Shown here one piece after another: positions 1 through 8,129 of a stretch of DNA of 64,000 nucleotides (positions within the stretch are counted from its first letter, which is position 1; each line of letters opens with the position of its first letter). The DNA comes from an uncultured Parvibacter sp. (GTDB lineage: Bacteria; Actinomycetota; Coriobacteriia; Coriobacteriales; Eggerthellaceae), in NCBI GenBank assembly GCA_910587945.1, contig CAJUNI010000001.1:17026-81025 (forward strand), given 5' to 3'. Made by a program: the position numbers and the translations under genes. The notes beneath the pieces were generated by a model. The model saw only the letters and a list, made by a program, of their open reading frames with translations. It was not told where the DNA came from and did not search any database.

Positions 1-1
1 T

Positions 2-217
2 ATCGCACGACTGTTATCTGGTAAGAAGAGTGGTGAGGCTACTCCTACCCGTCAGCCGCTTCCTCCCATGTATAAAAAGGTAGCTAAAGTACTGCGCGAC
101 ACCTTAGGCACTGGTGTACGGATTAAATCTTCCAAAGGTAAGAACAAGATTGAGATCGAGTTTAAAGACGAAGAAGACTTGCAACGTCTCTTCGAGGAAA
201 TTATTCCTATTGATTAA
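2..217 (+). CDS. parB: ParB chromosome-partitioning protein, C-terminal part (5' end outside window)
   Basis: The frame from base 2 encodes the last 71 residues of a ParB/Spo0J-family protein and stops at TAA 215-217. The closing segment, with RIKSSKGKNKIEIEF followed by an acidic helix (KDEEDLQRLFEEI), is the characteristic C-terminal dimerisation domain of chromosomal ParB. The DNA-binding and CTPase domains lie upstream of the window. ParB loads at parS sites and, with ParA and SMC, segregates the origin region. Two perfect parS palindromes lie within 120 bases downstream, which agrees with the call and with an origin-proximal location. Identification is by family knowledge of the C-terminus; only the tail can be inspected. 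Confidence 0.88.
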   Translation: MARLLSGKKSGEATPTRQPLPPMYKKVAKVLRDTLGTGVRIKSSKGKNKIEIEFKDEEDLQRLFEEIIPID

Positions 218-234
218 TCTTTGTGAGGAGAAAG

Positions 235-266
235 CAAAGAGGGGCTCTAAGGGCCCCTCTTTTTTG
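235..266 (+). terminator. Rho-independent terminator after parB
   Basis: The stem AGAGGGGC (238-245) pairs with GCCCCTCT (253-260) around a 7-base loop and is followed by a run of T. It sits 20 bases after the parB stop. The T run merges into the first parS site. Confidence 0.85.
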
Positions 267-280
267 TTTCACGTGAAACA
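265..280. promoter_or_regulatory. parS site 1
   Basis: TGTTTCACGTGAAACA is a perfect 16-bp palindrome identical to the bacterial parS consensus. It lies in the intergenic space between parB and the convergent rlmN gene. Confidence 0.93.
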
Positions 281-316
281 ATCCATTGAACAGAAACTTA
301 CATTTGTTGTTTCAAA

Positions 317-332
317 TGTTTCACGTGAAACA
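317..332. promoter_or_regulatory. parS site 2
   Basis: This is a second perfect copy of TGTTTCACGTGAAACA, 52 bases from the first. A degenerate TGTTTCAAATGTTTCA lies just before it (308-323). Paired parS sites would make a strong ParB nucleation centre at the end of its own gene. Confidence 0.93.
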
Positions 333-339
333 CTTCTCT

Positions 340-1428
340 TTATTGGGATTGGAATTGATTCTTTAACTGGCCGCAAGCGCCGGCAATATCAGAACCTTTC
401 GAGTGGCGTACTGATGCAGCAATTCCATGGTTGGTTAATTCAGAACACCACTGATTCACATGATTTATAGAAGAAGACTTATAAGAGAAGCCCTCTATAG
501 CATTCCAGGGGATTAAATTAATGTGACAGTGGAGTGGCTTACAGAAGGTGATAAGAGCTTCGAGGTCTTGATTACGATCATTAACGTCATTAATGAGAAG
601 GTATTCGAACGTAATGCGACGACTGGTTTGTTGCTGATATTGAATTAACGTCTCTTGGAGTGCTTGTAAATCAAACTTGGCGCAACGAGGTAATAATTCA
701 TTTCGTACTTCTTGAATTGCTGAATGAAGTGAGATTGCGAGTGTGAACTGGCGCGGGTCTAAACTGAGATCCTGGATACCTTTTAATATTCCGCAGGTTG
801 AAAGGGTAATATGACGCGCGCCAATAGCAAAACTCTCAGGATTATTAAACTCATCAAGGGCTAAGTTAACCTCATCAAAATTTAAAAATGGTTCTCCTTG
901 CCCCATAAAGACAATATTAGAAACACGTTCATTAAAGTCTTCTGTAACAATACTAACCTGTTGAATTATTTCTTCTGCGCTGAGATTCCGTGTAAATCCT
1001 TCTTTACCCGTTGCGCAGAAAGAGCACTGCATAGCGCAGCCCACCTGAGAGGATACACAAACCGTGAGGCGGTCTGCGGAATCCCCTGACGATGAAAGAG
1101 AAGGTATTCCAACCGTTTCTACTAAGGCACCATCAGTAAGTTGAAGAATATATTTTCGTGTGCCATCTTGAGATACTTGTTTATCTTTAATGTGTACTAC
1201 TGGAAGAGGATATTCTTCCTCTAATTTAACTCGTAGATTTTTCGGGAGAGTATGCATCTGGTCATAGGAAAAACAATGGTTCTTATGAATCCAGTGATAT
1301 AGCTGCGAGCCTCTAAAAGAAGGAAAGCCTAGTGACTTCATAAGACTTTTGAGTTCTTGCTCGTTGTATGTAAATAGACGTTTATTCATAGGTTCAGTAT
1401 AGAGGGTTCGTGGTTCATTGGTTAACAC
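340..1428 (-). CDS. rlmN: 23S rRNA (adenine2503-C2)-methyltransferase RlmN
   Basis: Radical-SAM enzyme that methylates C2 of A2503 in 23S rRNA, and in many bacteria A37 of tRNAs. The 4Fe-4S/SAM-binding motif is visible as CAMQCSFCATG (CxxxCxxC) near residue 130. The SAM-contacting MGQGEP segment follows near residue 175, and the mechanistic C-terminal cysteine (GACGQL) is near residue 353. The length of 362 residues fits the family. The frame opens with a GTG at 1428 that has no clear ribosome binding site; the in-frame ATG at 1389 (MNKRLF) is an equally plausible start and would give 349 residues. It is transcribed towards parB. Codon use is more AT-rich than in genes further right. Confidence 0.93.
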   Translation of the reverse strand: MLTNEPRTLYTEPMNKRLFTYNEQELKSLMKSLGFPSFRGSQLYHWIHKNHCFSYDQMHTLPKNLRVKLEEEYPLPVVHIKDKQVSQDGTRKYILQLTDGALVETVGIPSLSSSGDSADRLTVCVSSQVGCAMQCSFCATGKEGFTRNLSAEEIIQQVSIVTEDFNERVSNIVFMGQGEPFLNFDEVNLALDEFNNPESFAIGARHITLSTCGILKGIQDLSLDPRQFTLAISLHSAIQEVRNELLPRCAKFDLQALQETLIQYQQQTSRRITFEYLLINDVNDRNQDLEALITFCKPLHCHINLIPWNAIEGFSYKSSSINHVNQWCSELTNHGIAASVRHSKGSDIAGACGQLKNQFQSQ

Positions 1429-1464
1429 CTCTATAGTATTACCGTAAGATTCAAGCTAGTTTGT

Positions 1465-1470
1465 TATACT
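1465..1470 (+). promoter_or_regulatory. Putative extended -10 promoter element for ddl
   Basis: TGTTATACT at 1462-1470 is an extended -10 (TGn followed by TATACT) located 49 bases before the ddl start. No good -35 hexamer is visible at the usual distance. Confidence 0.45.
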
Positions 1471-1518
1471 TTCAGCGGCCTTTTCTATCCAAGATTTAGA
1501 AATAAAGGGGAATCATTT

Positions 1519-2451
1519 ATGTCAGTCTCCTATCGCGTTGCTGTCCTTGCTGGTGGAAATAGTGGAGAACGAGAGATCTCGAAAGCTTCTGGAGCCAGTG
1601 TTTCCGAAGCCCTTCAAGAAAATGGCTATGACGTCACCATGTTAGACCCTAGTCGGAAAGAGGACCTCGTCTCTCTTATTAATGGAAACTTCGATGTAGC
1701 TTTCCTTTGTCTTCATGGTAAAAATGGCGAAGATGGAGCAACTCAAGGCCTTCTAGAACTGATAGAACTCCCCTATACAGGGTCTCCTATTTGGTCTAGT
1801 GCTGTAGCAATGGATAAAACCTGCGCAAAACGCTACTTCGATGATGCTGGAATTCCTGTGCTGCCTTCTCGACTTCTTACGAAGGGGGAAGAGTATAGCG
1901 TTGAAGAGCTAATGGTGAATTGTGGCCATCATTGCGTCGTCAAACCTAATGCAGAAGGTAGTTCTATTGGTATCTATTTTGTACAGGAACCTAAAGAGTT
2001 TCAGGATGCTATAGAACAAGCGTTCGCTGTTAGTGACAGTATTATGATTGAGCGGTTTGTAAAAGGACGAGAGCTAACCGTCGCAGTTTTAGGGAATGAA
2101 GACCCTCAAGTACTTCCTATTATTGAAATCGTTCCAAAGAACGAGTTTTATGATTTTGAGTCAAAGTATGCTCCGGGTGGTTCTGAGCATATTTGCCCTG
2201 CCCCTTTAAGTGATGAAATTACCCAAAAAGTTTCTGATTACGCAAAACGTGCTCATAAAGTGTTGGGCTGTAAAGGAGTTTCGCGTACAGATTTCCTGCT
2301 AGATGAAGAAGGAATCCCTTGGATCTTGGAAACGAACACCATCCCAGGGATGACTAGCACCTCACTGGTGCCTGATGCCGCGCGAGCGATTGGTATGGAG
2401 TTCCCAGAACTTTGCTCTCATCTCGTGAAGCTAGCTCTCAATAAGGAATAA
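1519..2451 (+). CDS. ddl: D-alanine--D-alanine ligase
   Basis: ATP-grasp enzyme joining two D-alanines for the peptidoglycan stem peptide in the cytoplasm. The 310-residue length fits DdlB-type ligases. Visible signatures are VLAGGNSGEREIS at the N-terminus, LHGKNGEDGATQGLLEL near residue 67, the ATP-grasp segment VVKPNAEGSSIGIYFV near residue 143, and the C-terminal metal-binding SRTDFLLDEEG and LETNTIPGMTSTSLVP. The ATG at 1519 is preceded by AAGGGG at suitable spacing. It is a single gene ended by a bidirectional hairpin shared with the convergent gene downstream. Confidence 0.95.
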   Translation: MSVSYRVAVLAGGNSGEREISKASGASVSEALQENGYDVTMLDPSRKEDLVSLINGNFDVAFLCLHGKNGEDGATQGLLELIELPYTGSPIWSSAVAMDKTCAKRYFDDAGIPVLPSRLLTKGEEYSVEELMVNCGHHCVVKPNAEGSSIGIYFVQEPKEFQDAIEQAFAVSDSIMIERFVKGRELTVAVLGNEDPQVLPIIEIVPKNEFYDFESKYAPGGSEHICPAPLSDEITQKVSDYAKRAHKVLGCKGVSRTDFLLDEEGIPWILETNTIPGMTSTSLVPDAARAIGMEFPELCSHLVKLALNKE

Positions 2452-2470
2452 TTGCTCGAATGAGAATTAA

Positions 2471-2498
2471 AAAATGCGCCGGTAAAGGCGCATTTTTT
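2471..2498. terminator. Bidirectional terminator between ddl and the convergent unknown gene
   Basis: AAAATGCGCC (2471-2480) pairs perfectly with GGCGCATTTT (2487-2496) around a 6-base loop. It has T on the right and A on the left, so it can serve both converging transcripts. Confidence 0.88.
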
Positions 2499-2533
2499 GT
2501 AGGTGGAACAATTAATCCAAATAGGGAAGGCTG

Positions 2534-3238
2534 TCAAAACAAACCACAGGATTTCAGGCCAAATATTACTAGTGCCACTAAAGCAAGAAGAAAAACCCAA
2601 GCGACAAGATAACAGCCTTTGTTCCTCTTTCGTCCTTGTTCAATAAGCTTGTCACTTATTGAACGACGGCATTTGAGTAACGCCATTCCTTTTTGGGGTT
2701 TAGGCATAGGTACTGTTTTATCAGGAGACCAGGAACCATCGCTTTCAATGATTTTTTTAATTCCTTCCGCCTGTAAATTGATTTCAGGACGGATATTATC
2801 TTCGATTCTCTTAGAAACACCCGAAATAAAGGTTGTATAAGCCTCTTTGTATGCGGGATTGAAAGCAAATACCGCCACTTCGCCCCAGTAATACCCATCG
2901 GTTTCTTGTAAGCCTTCTTGAAATTCCGGAGTTTCAGGTAAGTCGGTGAATCCCGACTCATTCTGAGGGGATCCTTCACTGTAAGCGACAAACGAAAGTA
3001 CCGCACAAAGTTCAAGTCCTTCAGCAGCCAACAGACTAAGATGGCGCGAAACAGAAGGATTTAAAAATCCTACTTTATGGTCAAATTTGTTAACAATCCA
3101 AGCGATGTGGACCCCGTCGATAATTTCCAGTTCTAAGCTATAACGATCACCAACGAGATTGTCGGCGCCAATTAACCCCGCTGCCGCTTTTCGAGAAAGT
3201 GTATGAAAGACTTCGTAAGCGCCGAAATATTCCGTCAT
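2534..3238 (-). CDS. Unknown protein with a C-terminal membrane anchor
   Basis: A 234-residue protein I do not recognise. The N-terminal ~90 residues are a compact beta-rich domain; the stretch with LELEIIDGVHIAWIV and KVGFLNP loosely recalls HIRAN-type folds, but this is only a resemblance. The middle is acidic. A single hydrophobic segment (LVAWVFLLALVALVIFGL, residues ~211-228) preceded by a basic RKRNKG cluster ends the protein, so it is probably tail-anchored with the bulk in the cytoplasm. The ATG at 3238 has GGGAG upstream. It is divergent from the dinG-like gene and convergent with ddl. Confidence 0.7.
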   Translation of the reverse strand: MTEYFGAYEVFHTLSRKAAAGLIGADNLVGDRYSLELEIIDGVHIAWIVNKFDHKVGFLNPSVSRHLSLLAAEGLELCAVLSFVAYSEGSPQNESGFTDLPETPEFQEGLQETDGYYWGEVAVFAFNPAYKEAYTTFISGVSKRIEDNIRPEINLQAEGIKKIIESDGSWSPDKTVPMPKPQKGMALLKCRRSISDKLIEQGRKRNKGCYLVAWVFLLALVALVIFGLKSCGLF

Positions 3239-3324
3239 GAAGAGTTTCTCCCTAGCTCCGTTGGTAAAATGGTTAGTTCAGTCTAAAGAACCTCTATTTC
3301 CCAATATAGTTAAACGTGCCATAG

Positions 3325-3356
3325 TTTAGAGGGAAATCAATAGATATCTCTCTAAA
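3325..3356. promoter_or_regulatory. Inverted repeat in the divergent promoter region of the DnaQ-DinG gene
   Basis: TTTAGAG (3325-3331) and CTCTAAA (3350-3356) form an inverted repeat just before the ribosome binding site of the gene starting at 3375. It could be an operator or a weak hairpin; the sequence cannot decide. Confidence 0.3.
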
Positions 3357-3374
3357 TAAAGGAAGGAACGGCTG

Positions 3375-6300
3375 TTGAATAAAATTTCAGACATGGCACT
3401 TTATGTGAGTGATGGAACCCTTCCTGAGATTATTGATAGATACAGTTCTCTCCCCTCCATTGCGGAAGAACGGGATTTTGGGGTTTATGACCGCAACGTT
3501 GTCGTCATAGACACGGAAACAACCGGGGTATCTTTCGCTCACGATGAATTAACCCAAATCGCAGCAGCTCGCCTTGAGAAAGGGGAGATTACTGAGTGGT
3601 TTGTGACCTTTGTAAATCCTGGGAAGCCTATTTCTGAAGAAATATCCCATCTCACGAATATCTTCGATAAAGATGTAGCTGATGCACCCACTCCTCAGGA
3701 GTCGTTATGTGATCTGGTGGAGTTTGTGGGGGATGCAAAACTCGTTGCTCATAATGCCGAGTTTGACCGCACATTTGTTACGCGACACCCGCAAGGGGAG
3801 GCGCTACTGAATAACGAGTGGATTGATTCTCTTGAATTAGCACGTATTGCTCTTCCTCGTATGAAATCCCATCGCCTTATTGACCTTATTTGCGCGTTCC
3901 ATGGTCCCCTATCCACCCATCGTGCTGACGATGATGTAACGGCAACCTGCGCGTTATATCGGTTTCTTTTAGCGGGTATAACTACCATGCCGCAAATGCT
4001 TTTGGAAGCTATTGCGGATATGGCTCCTGCAGAGCTTTGGCCTACGGTGGAAATTTTCAAATATTTCTCTGAAAAACAATGGGGCACCGGGGTAGGTCTT
4101 GGATCCAAAAAGTTATCACTGCGAGCTCTGCGTCATGATCGGCTCGACAACTCTCGTCGGACTGCAAAGCTAGACGCTGAAAAAATTGCTGCCGGGGAAT
4201 ACGCTCAAGGTGAAGGAGAACATCCTCATCCTTATTTAGAATTTCCCCAAGAGGCAGAAATTGCGGAAGCGTTTTCCGAGCAGGGGCTTATGGGCTCCCT
4301 CTACGACGATTACGAAGCGCGGGACGAGCAGCTTGTATTAGCGACGGCGGTCACTAAGGCATTTTCCCAATCTACAGAGCTGGTGGCGGAAGCAGGAACG
4401 GGAGTAGGTAAATCCATGGCCTATTTACTTCCTGCTGCATTAACCGCGCTTAAGAATAATATTACGATCGGCGTTGCTACTAAAACCAATGCACTGCTCG
4501 ATCAGTTGGTCTATCACGAGCTTCCCCTTCTTAAAGAAGCGCTCTTAAAACAGGGCTATGAGATACCCCTTGATTATGTGCCTCTCAAAGGATTTTCCCA
4601 TTACCCGTGCCTCTTTAAGATCCAGCGGATGGTGGATGAAGGACCGGGCTTGCGGGAGTTTAATAAGCAGATGTTGACCCAAGCGCCCGCGCTCGCAGGG
4701 TTATTGTCGTTTATTGAGCAAACCCGCTATGAGGATCTTGATACCCTCCGCGTAGATTTCCGTCTTCTTCCCCGATGGATGATGACCACTACGAGCCATG
4801 AGTGTCTGCGGAATAAATGCCCCTTTTTCGGCCAACAATGCTATGTCTTTGGGCGTCGAAAGGAAGCGGAATCGTCCCACATCGTGGTGACGAATCACAG
4901 TCTGTTGTTCTGTGATCTTGCTGCCGATAATGCTCTATTACCTCCCATTCGCTATTGGGTGGTAGATGAGGCTCATGGAGCCGAAAAAGAAGCGCGTCAT
5001 GCGTTTTCATTAGAGCTTGATACGGCGGCGCTCTTGCGGCTTGCTAAAAAGGTGTCGGGAAGCGAAAGCTCCCGCGGGTTATTTACCCGTGCCGAACGTC
5101 AGGCGGTAGCCACACAGTCTGAGCAAGGAACCACACTGTTCTACGGACTGACGAATAAAGCCCGATCAGCGGGTCAGGATTTCTCTAAGGAAGTGGAAAT
5201 CTTTAGTGCGGCAATTCCGGATTTGCTGTATTTCGAAAGCCGCCAACGAACGAGCAAATCCTATGAAACGGTCGAGCTTTGGTTAAATGACGAGATCCGG
5301 GCTTCCGAAAAATTCCGCGCTATTGCCGAGCTCGGGAAACGCCTGGTGGAAAAAGCAGAAGCTCTCGTCCGTGCCTGCCAGGATATCGTGGCCTATCTGG
5401 AGGACGTGGAAGGATGTGCCCCGATACAACGCGAAATTGCCTCGGTGGCTCTTGAGCTAAAAGATGTGATCAACGCAGCAGATGTCATCCTCTTCTCCCA
5501 AAGCGAGCGCTATGTCTACTCGGCGATTCTGAATAAAAAGAAAGACAAAGAAGCTAATAAGCTCTTAGCGCTTCTATTTAACGTGGGACAAACCCTCGAT
5601 GAAACACTCTACGCGCAAACCCATTCAGTGGTGTACACCTCAGCCACCCTTGCTATCGATGGGAAATTTACAGCATTTGAGCAGGCTATGGGCCTTGGTG
5701 GTCAAGCGGGCGTTCCCACTAACGAGCTTCTCCTTGATTCCAGTTATGATTTCGATAATCACATGCGCATCTTTGTGCTCACTGATATGCCGGAGCCAAA
5801 CGACCCTGGGTATTTGGCGGCGCTTCAGCGGCTCCTTATTGCCGCTCATAAAGCCCAACAGGGTTCCATGCTCACCCTCTTTACGAATAGACGTGAGATG
5901 GAATCCTGTTATGACGTGGTAAAGGCCGCCTTAAAAGAGGATGACCTTCGGGTCCTCTGTCAAAAATGGGGGCTTACCGTAAAGGGTCTTCGGGATGAGT
6001 TTATTGCCGATGAACATCTTTCTTTATTCGCATTGAAGAGCTTTTGGGAAGGGTTTGATGCTCCCGGAGCAACCCTTAAAGGGGTTATTATTCCTAAGCT
6101 TCCCTTCGCTTTACCGACAGACCCTCTTTCCTGTGAGCGCTCCGCCCGGGAAGATGGCGCCTGGAGTAAATATGTGTTGCCGGCAGCGGTAATGGAAACA
6201 AAGCAGGCAGCAGGTCGTTTGATTCGCAAAGCCGATGATGAGGGTGCGGTTATTCTTGCAGACCGGCGCCTCATTTCCAAAGGCTATGGGAAAACGTTCT

Positions 6301-6383
6301 TACGCTCTCTCCCAAGCCGCAATATTACCCAATGTACCATCGACGAACTGGCTCAGTATTTGAGCCCCTCAACCACGATCTAA
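3375..6383 (+). CDS. dinG: DnaQ-type 3'-5' exonuclease fused to a DinG-family Fe-S helicase
   Basis: The 1002-residue protein joins two domains. Residues ~40-200 are a DEDDh exonuclease: DTETTG (ExoI), HNAEFD (ExoII) and HRADDD (ExoIII). Residues ~290-1000 are an XPD/DinG superfamily-2 helicase: Walker A EAGTGVGKS, motif II DEAH near residue 535, and C-terminal QAAGRLIRKADDEG. Cysteines fitting the 4Fe-4S pocket are present (YPCLFK, then CLRNKCPFFGQQC). This suggests an enzyme acting on damaged or structured DNA in repair or replication. The TTG start at 3375 has AAGGAAGG upstream at good spacing; ATG 3393 is an alternative. The next gene begins 7 bases after the stop, so the two probably share a transcript. 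Confidence 0.92.
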   Translation: MNKISDMALYVSDGTLPEIIDRYSSLPSIAEERDFGVYDRNVVVIDTETTGVSFAHDELTQIAAARLEKGEITEWFVTFVNPGKPISEEISHLTNIFDKDVADAPTPQESLCDLVEFVGDAKLVAHNAEFDRTFVTRHPQGEALLNNEWIDSLELARIALPRMKSHRLIDLICAFHGPLSTHRADDDVTATCALYRFLLAGITTMPQMLLEAIADMAPAELWPTVEIFKYFSEKQWGTGVGLGSKKLSLRALRHDRLDNSRRTAKLDAEKIAAGEYAQGEGEHPHPYLEFPQEAEIAEAFSEQGLMGSLYDDYEARDEQLVLATAVTKAFSQSTELVAEAGTGVGKSMAYLLPAALTALKNNITIGVATKTNALLDQLVYHELPLLKEALLKQGYEIPLDYVPLKGFSHYPCLFKIQRMVDEGPGLREFNKQMLTQAPALAGLLSFIEQTRYEDLDTLRVDFRLLPRWMMTTTSHECLRNKCPFFGQQCYVFGRRKEAESSHIVVTNHSLLFCDLAADNALLPPIRYWVVDEAHGAEKEARHAFSLELDTAALLRLAKKVSGSESSRGLFTRAERQAVATQSEQGTTLFYGLTNKARSAGQDFSKEVEIFSAAIPDLLYFESRQRTSKSYETVELWLNDEIRASEKFRAIAELGKRLVEKAEALVRACQDIVAYLEDVEGCAPIQREIASVALELKDVINAADVILFSQSERYVYSAILNKKKDKEANKLLALLFNVGQTLDETLYAQTHSVVYTSATLAIDGKFTAFEQAMGLGGQAGVPTNELLLDSSYDFDNHMRIFVLTDMPEPNDPGYLAALQRLLIAAHKAQQGSMLTLFTNRREMESCYDVVKAALKEDDLRVLCQKWGLTVKGLRDEFIADEHLSLFALKSFWEGFDAPGATLKGVIIPKLPFALPTDPLSCERSAREDGAWSKYVLPAAVMETKQAAGRLIRKADDEGAVILADRRLISKGYGKTFLRSLPSRNITQCTIDELAQYLSPSTTI

Positions 6384-6390
6384 TCAGCCT

Positions 6391-7545
6391 ATGTTTCGCC
6401 GTACGAAGACATCACACGCAGCGCATATCAAGCGCAACACCGTTGGAACCTCCAACGAGTTGTCTTTTGATGTTTTGGATGCGGCGAAAAATGCGCTGGA
6501 TGGATCATTAAGCCAGCCTTCAACGGCGCGTCCGAGGCCGGGTGTTGTGGGGATTGAAAGTTCTAAAGGCTGGGAAGTTCCCCACGATGAGATTAAGCAG
6601 CGCAAAGCCCGTCGCCAGAAGCATCGGTTAATGACACTGGTGCTTACGCTAGTTGTTTTAGTGGCTATTGGGGCTTTAGGAATTACTGCACTGCGCACCT
6701 TCCTTACTCATCAAGGTGACACTCGATCTCTTTTGGTCGAGCAGCTTGAGGTGATCGAAGCCACCGATAGTGATTTAGTAGCCCTTGATGGACTTATCAT
6801 TGATTTGAGCACGGCGACACTTCCTGCTGAGCCGCTTCCTTCCCAAGAGGAAATTCTCCAACGAACTCAGGCGGCCACGCAGCTTCTTCAACAATCCGAA
6901 GAGACAATTCAGTCCCTTATTCCTGATTTAGTGATTGCAGAAGACAAGGAAGCAGCAAGCCAAGCTATCAGTGCTATTGATGCTCGATTGGTTATGTTAG
7001 AAACCACCGATGACCTGGCCGCCATTCTTATTCCTGCCGCGCAAAATCAACAGGCCTTTAATCAAGCCTGGACCACGGTGATAGAAGCCGACGAGTTGGC
7101 AAAAGAGGCCATGGAAACCGGCCAAGCCATGACATCAGAGACAGTGGGGGCTTCAAAAGACCAAAGTGAGCGAGCACTTGAGCGGTTTATTGAAGCCCGG
7201 GATGCTATGCAGGCTATAGCCACGTCGGTTTATCTTCCCGAGCTGGATGCCTATATTGCCTACGTCCAGCTGCGTATTGAAGCTATGAGCGCAGCCATTG
7301 CTGCTGATCAAGCCTACCTCGATAGAGATAGCCAAACACTCCAGGAAGAAAACGATCGCTATAACACATTAGATGTTCAAGCGGTAAGCGCGTATAGTCA
7401 GTTATCGCCCTCTACCTCGACATTTATTCTTGAACAGGCGGATCAGCAAGCAGCAACGCTCATGGAGCGCTACCAGGCGGAGCGTCAACGAGCAGGCACG
7501 GCGGACTCGTTTATCCGGGAATATTTAGGGAAGGATGACGAATAA
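6391..7545 (+). CDS. Unknown single-pass membrane protein with a long extracytoplasmic helical region
   Basis: A 384-residue protein of no family I recognise. Residues 1-78 are polar and basic (RKARRQKHR just before the membrane). One transmembrane segment follows (LVLTLVVLVAIGALGITAL, ~81-100). The remaining ~280 residues are rich in Ala, Gln and Glu with heptad-like spacing, so probably helical or coiled-coil and outside the membrane. The basic cytoplasmic side and orientation fit the positive-inside rule. It starts 7 bases after the DnaQ-DinG stop with only a weak ribosome binding site, suggesting translational coupling. An envelope role is inference. Confidence 0.68.
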   Translation: MFRRTKTSHAAHIKRNTVGTSNELSFDVLDAAKNALDGSLSQPSTARPRPGVVGIESSKGWEVPHDEIKQRKARRQKHRLMTLVLTLVVLVAIGALGITALRTFLTHQGDTRSLLVEQLEVIEATDSDLVALDGLIIDLSTATLPAEPLPSQEEILQRTQAATQLLQQSEETIQSLIPDLVIAEDKEAASQAISAIDARLVMLETTDDLAAILIPAAQNQQAFNQAWTTVIEADELAKEAMETGQAMTSETVGASKDQSERALERFIEARDAMQAIATSVYLPELDAYIAYVQLRIEAMSAAIAADQAYLDRDSQTLQEENDRYNTLDVQAVSAYSQLSPSTSTFILEQADQQAATLMERYQAERQRAGTADSFIREYLGKDDE

Positions 7546-7626
7546 GCCTGTAATTTGGATAATTTCGCCTATACTTAAACAGATTATGCCCGATCAGCTT
7601 TCATAGAGATGAGCGAAAGGCGCACC

Positions 7627-8124
7627 ATGGCCGATCTATATGAGCGCATTACCTATTTGTCCCAGACGGTGGGGCCTCGTCCTGCGGGAACCGAGGAAGA
7701 GCAGCAGGCTGCTCTTTATATTACGGAGTCATTGCGCGAAGACGCTGGGTTACCAGCGGTAATTGAAGATTTTAATTGCAACCCGGATTATGACCTTACC
7801 AAAGGAATTCTTTCGGGAGTTGCCCTAGTCTGTGGCATTCTGTCTGTCTTAGCGTCCATGCTGGCTATTCCGTTGTTGCTTATTTCGATAGTGGCTGCTG
7901 CGCTCTTTATTATGGAAAGCCTCGGTAAACCGATTATTTCTCAATCCTTTGCAAAAGGAGCCAGTCAGAACGTCGTGGCAAAATACGAGCCCCTTCTGGC
8001 TGAAGGAGTGTCAAGTCGGCGTCGCAAAATCATCGTGGTCGCTCATTATGATTCGGGAAAAATTCAACCCGAGCTTACTCCCCTCGGCATTAAGGCGCTT
8101 CCATTATTCAGTGGGCTGCGTTAG
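7627..8124 (+). CDS. 5' fragment of the broken M28-like gene
   Basis: This frame encodes the N-terminal M28 segment, two hydrophobic helices and the first zinc-ligand motif AHYDS, and ends at TAG 8122. As a separate protein it would lack every other ligand, so an independent function is unlikely. An extended -10-like TATACT is at 7570-7575. Confidence 0.5.
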   Translation: MADLYERITYLSQTVGPRPAGTEEEQQAALYITESLREDAGLPAVIEDFNCNPDYDLTKGILSGVALVCGILSVLASMLAIPLLLISIVAAALFIMESLGKPIISQSFAKGASQNVVAKYEPLLAEGVSSRRRKIIVVAHYDSGKIQPELTPLGIKALPLFSGLR

Positions 8125-8129
8125 CTGCG

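Noticed and set aside
114..470. 118-codon frame across the parB end, terminator and parS sites
   Set aside because: It overlaps the real parB frame and reads through the terminator and both parS palindromes.
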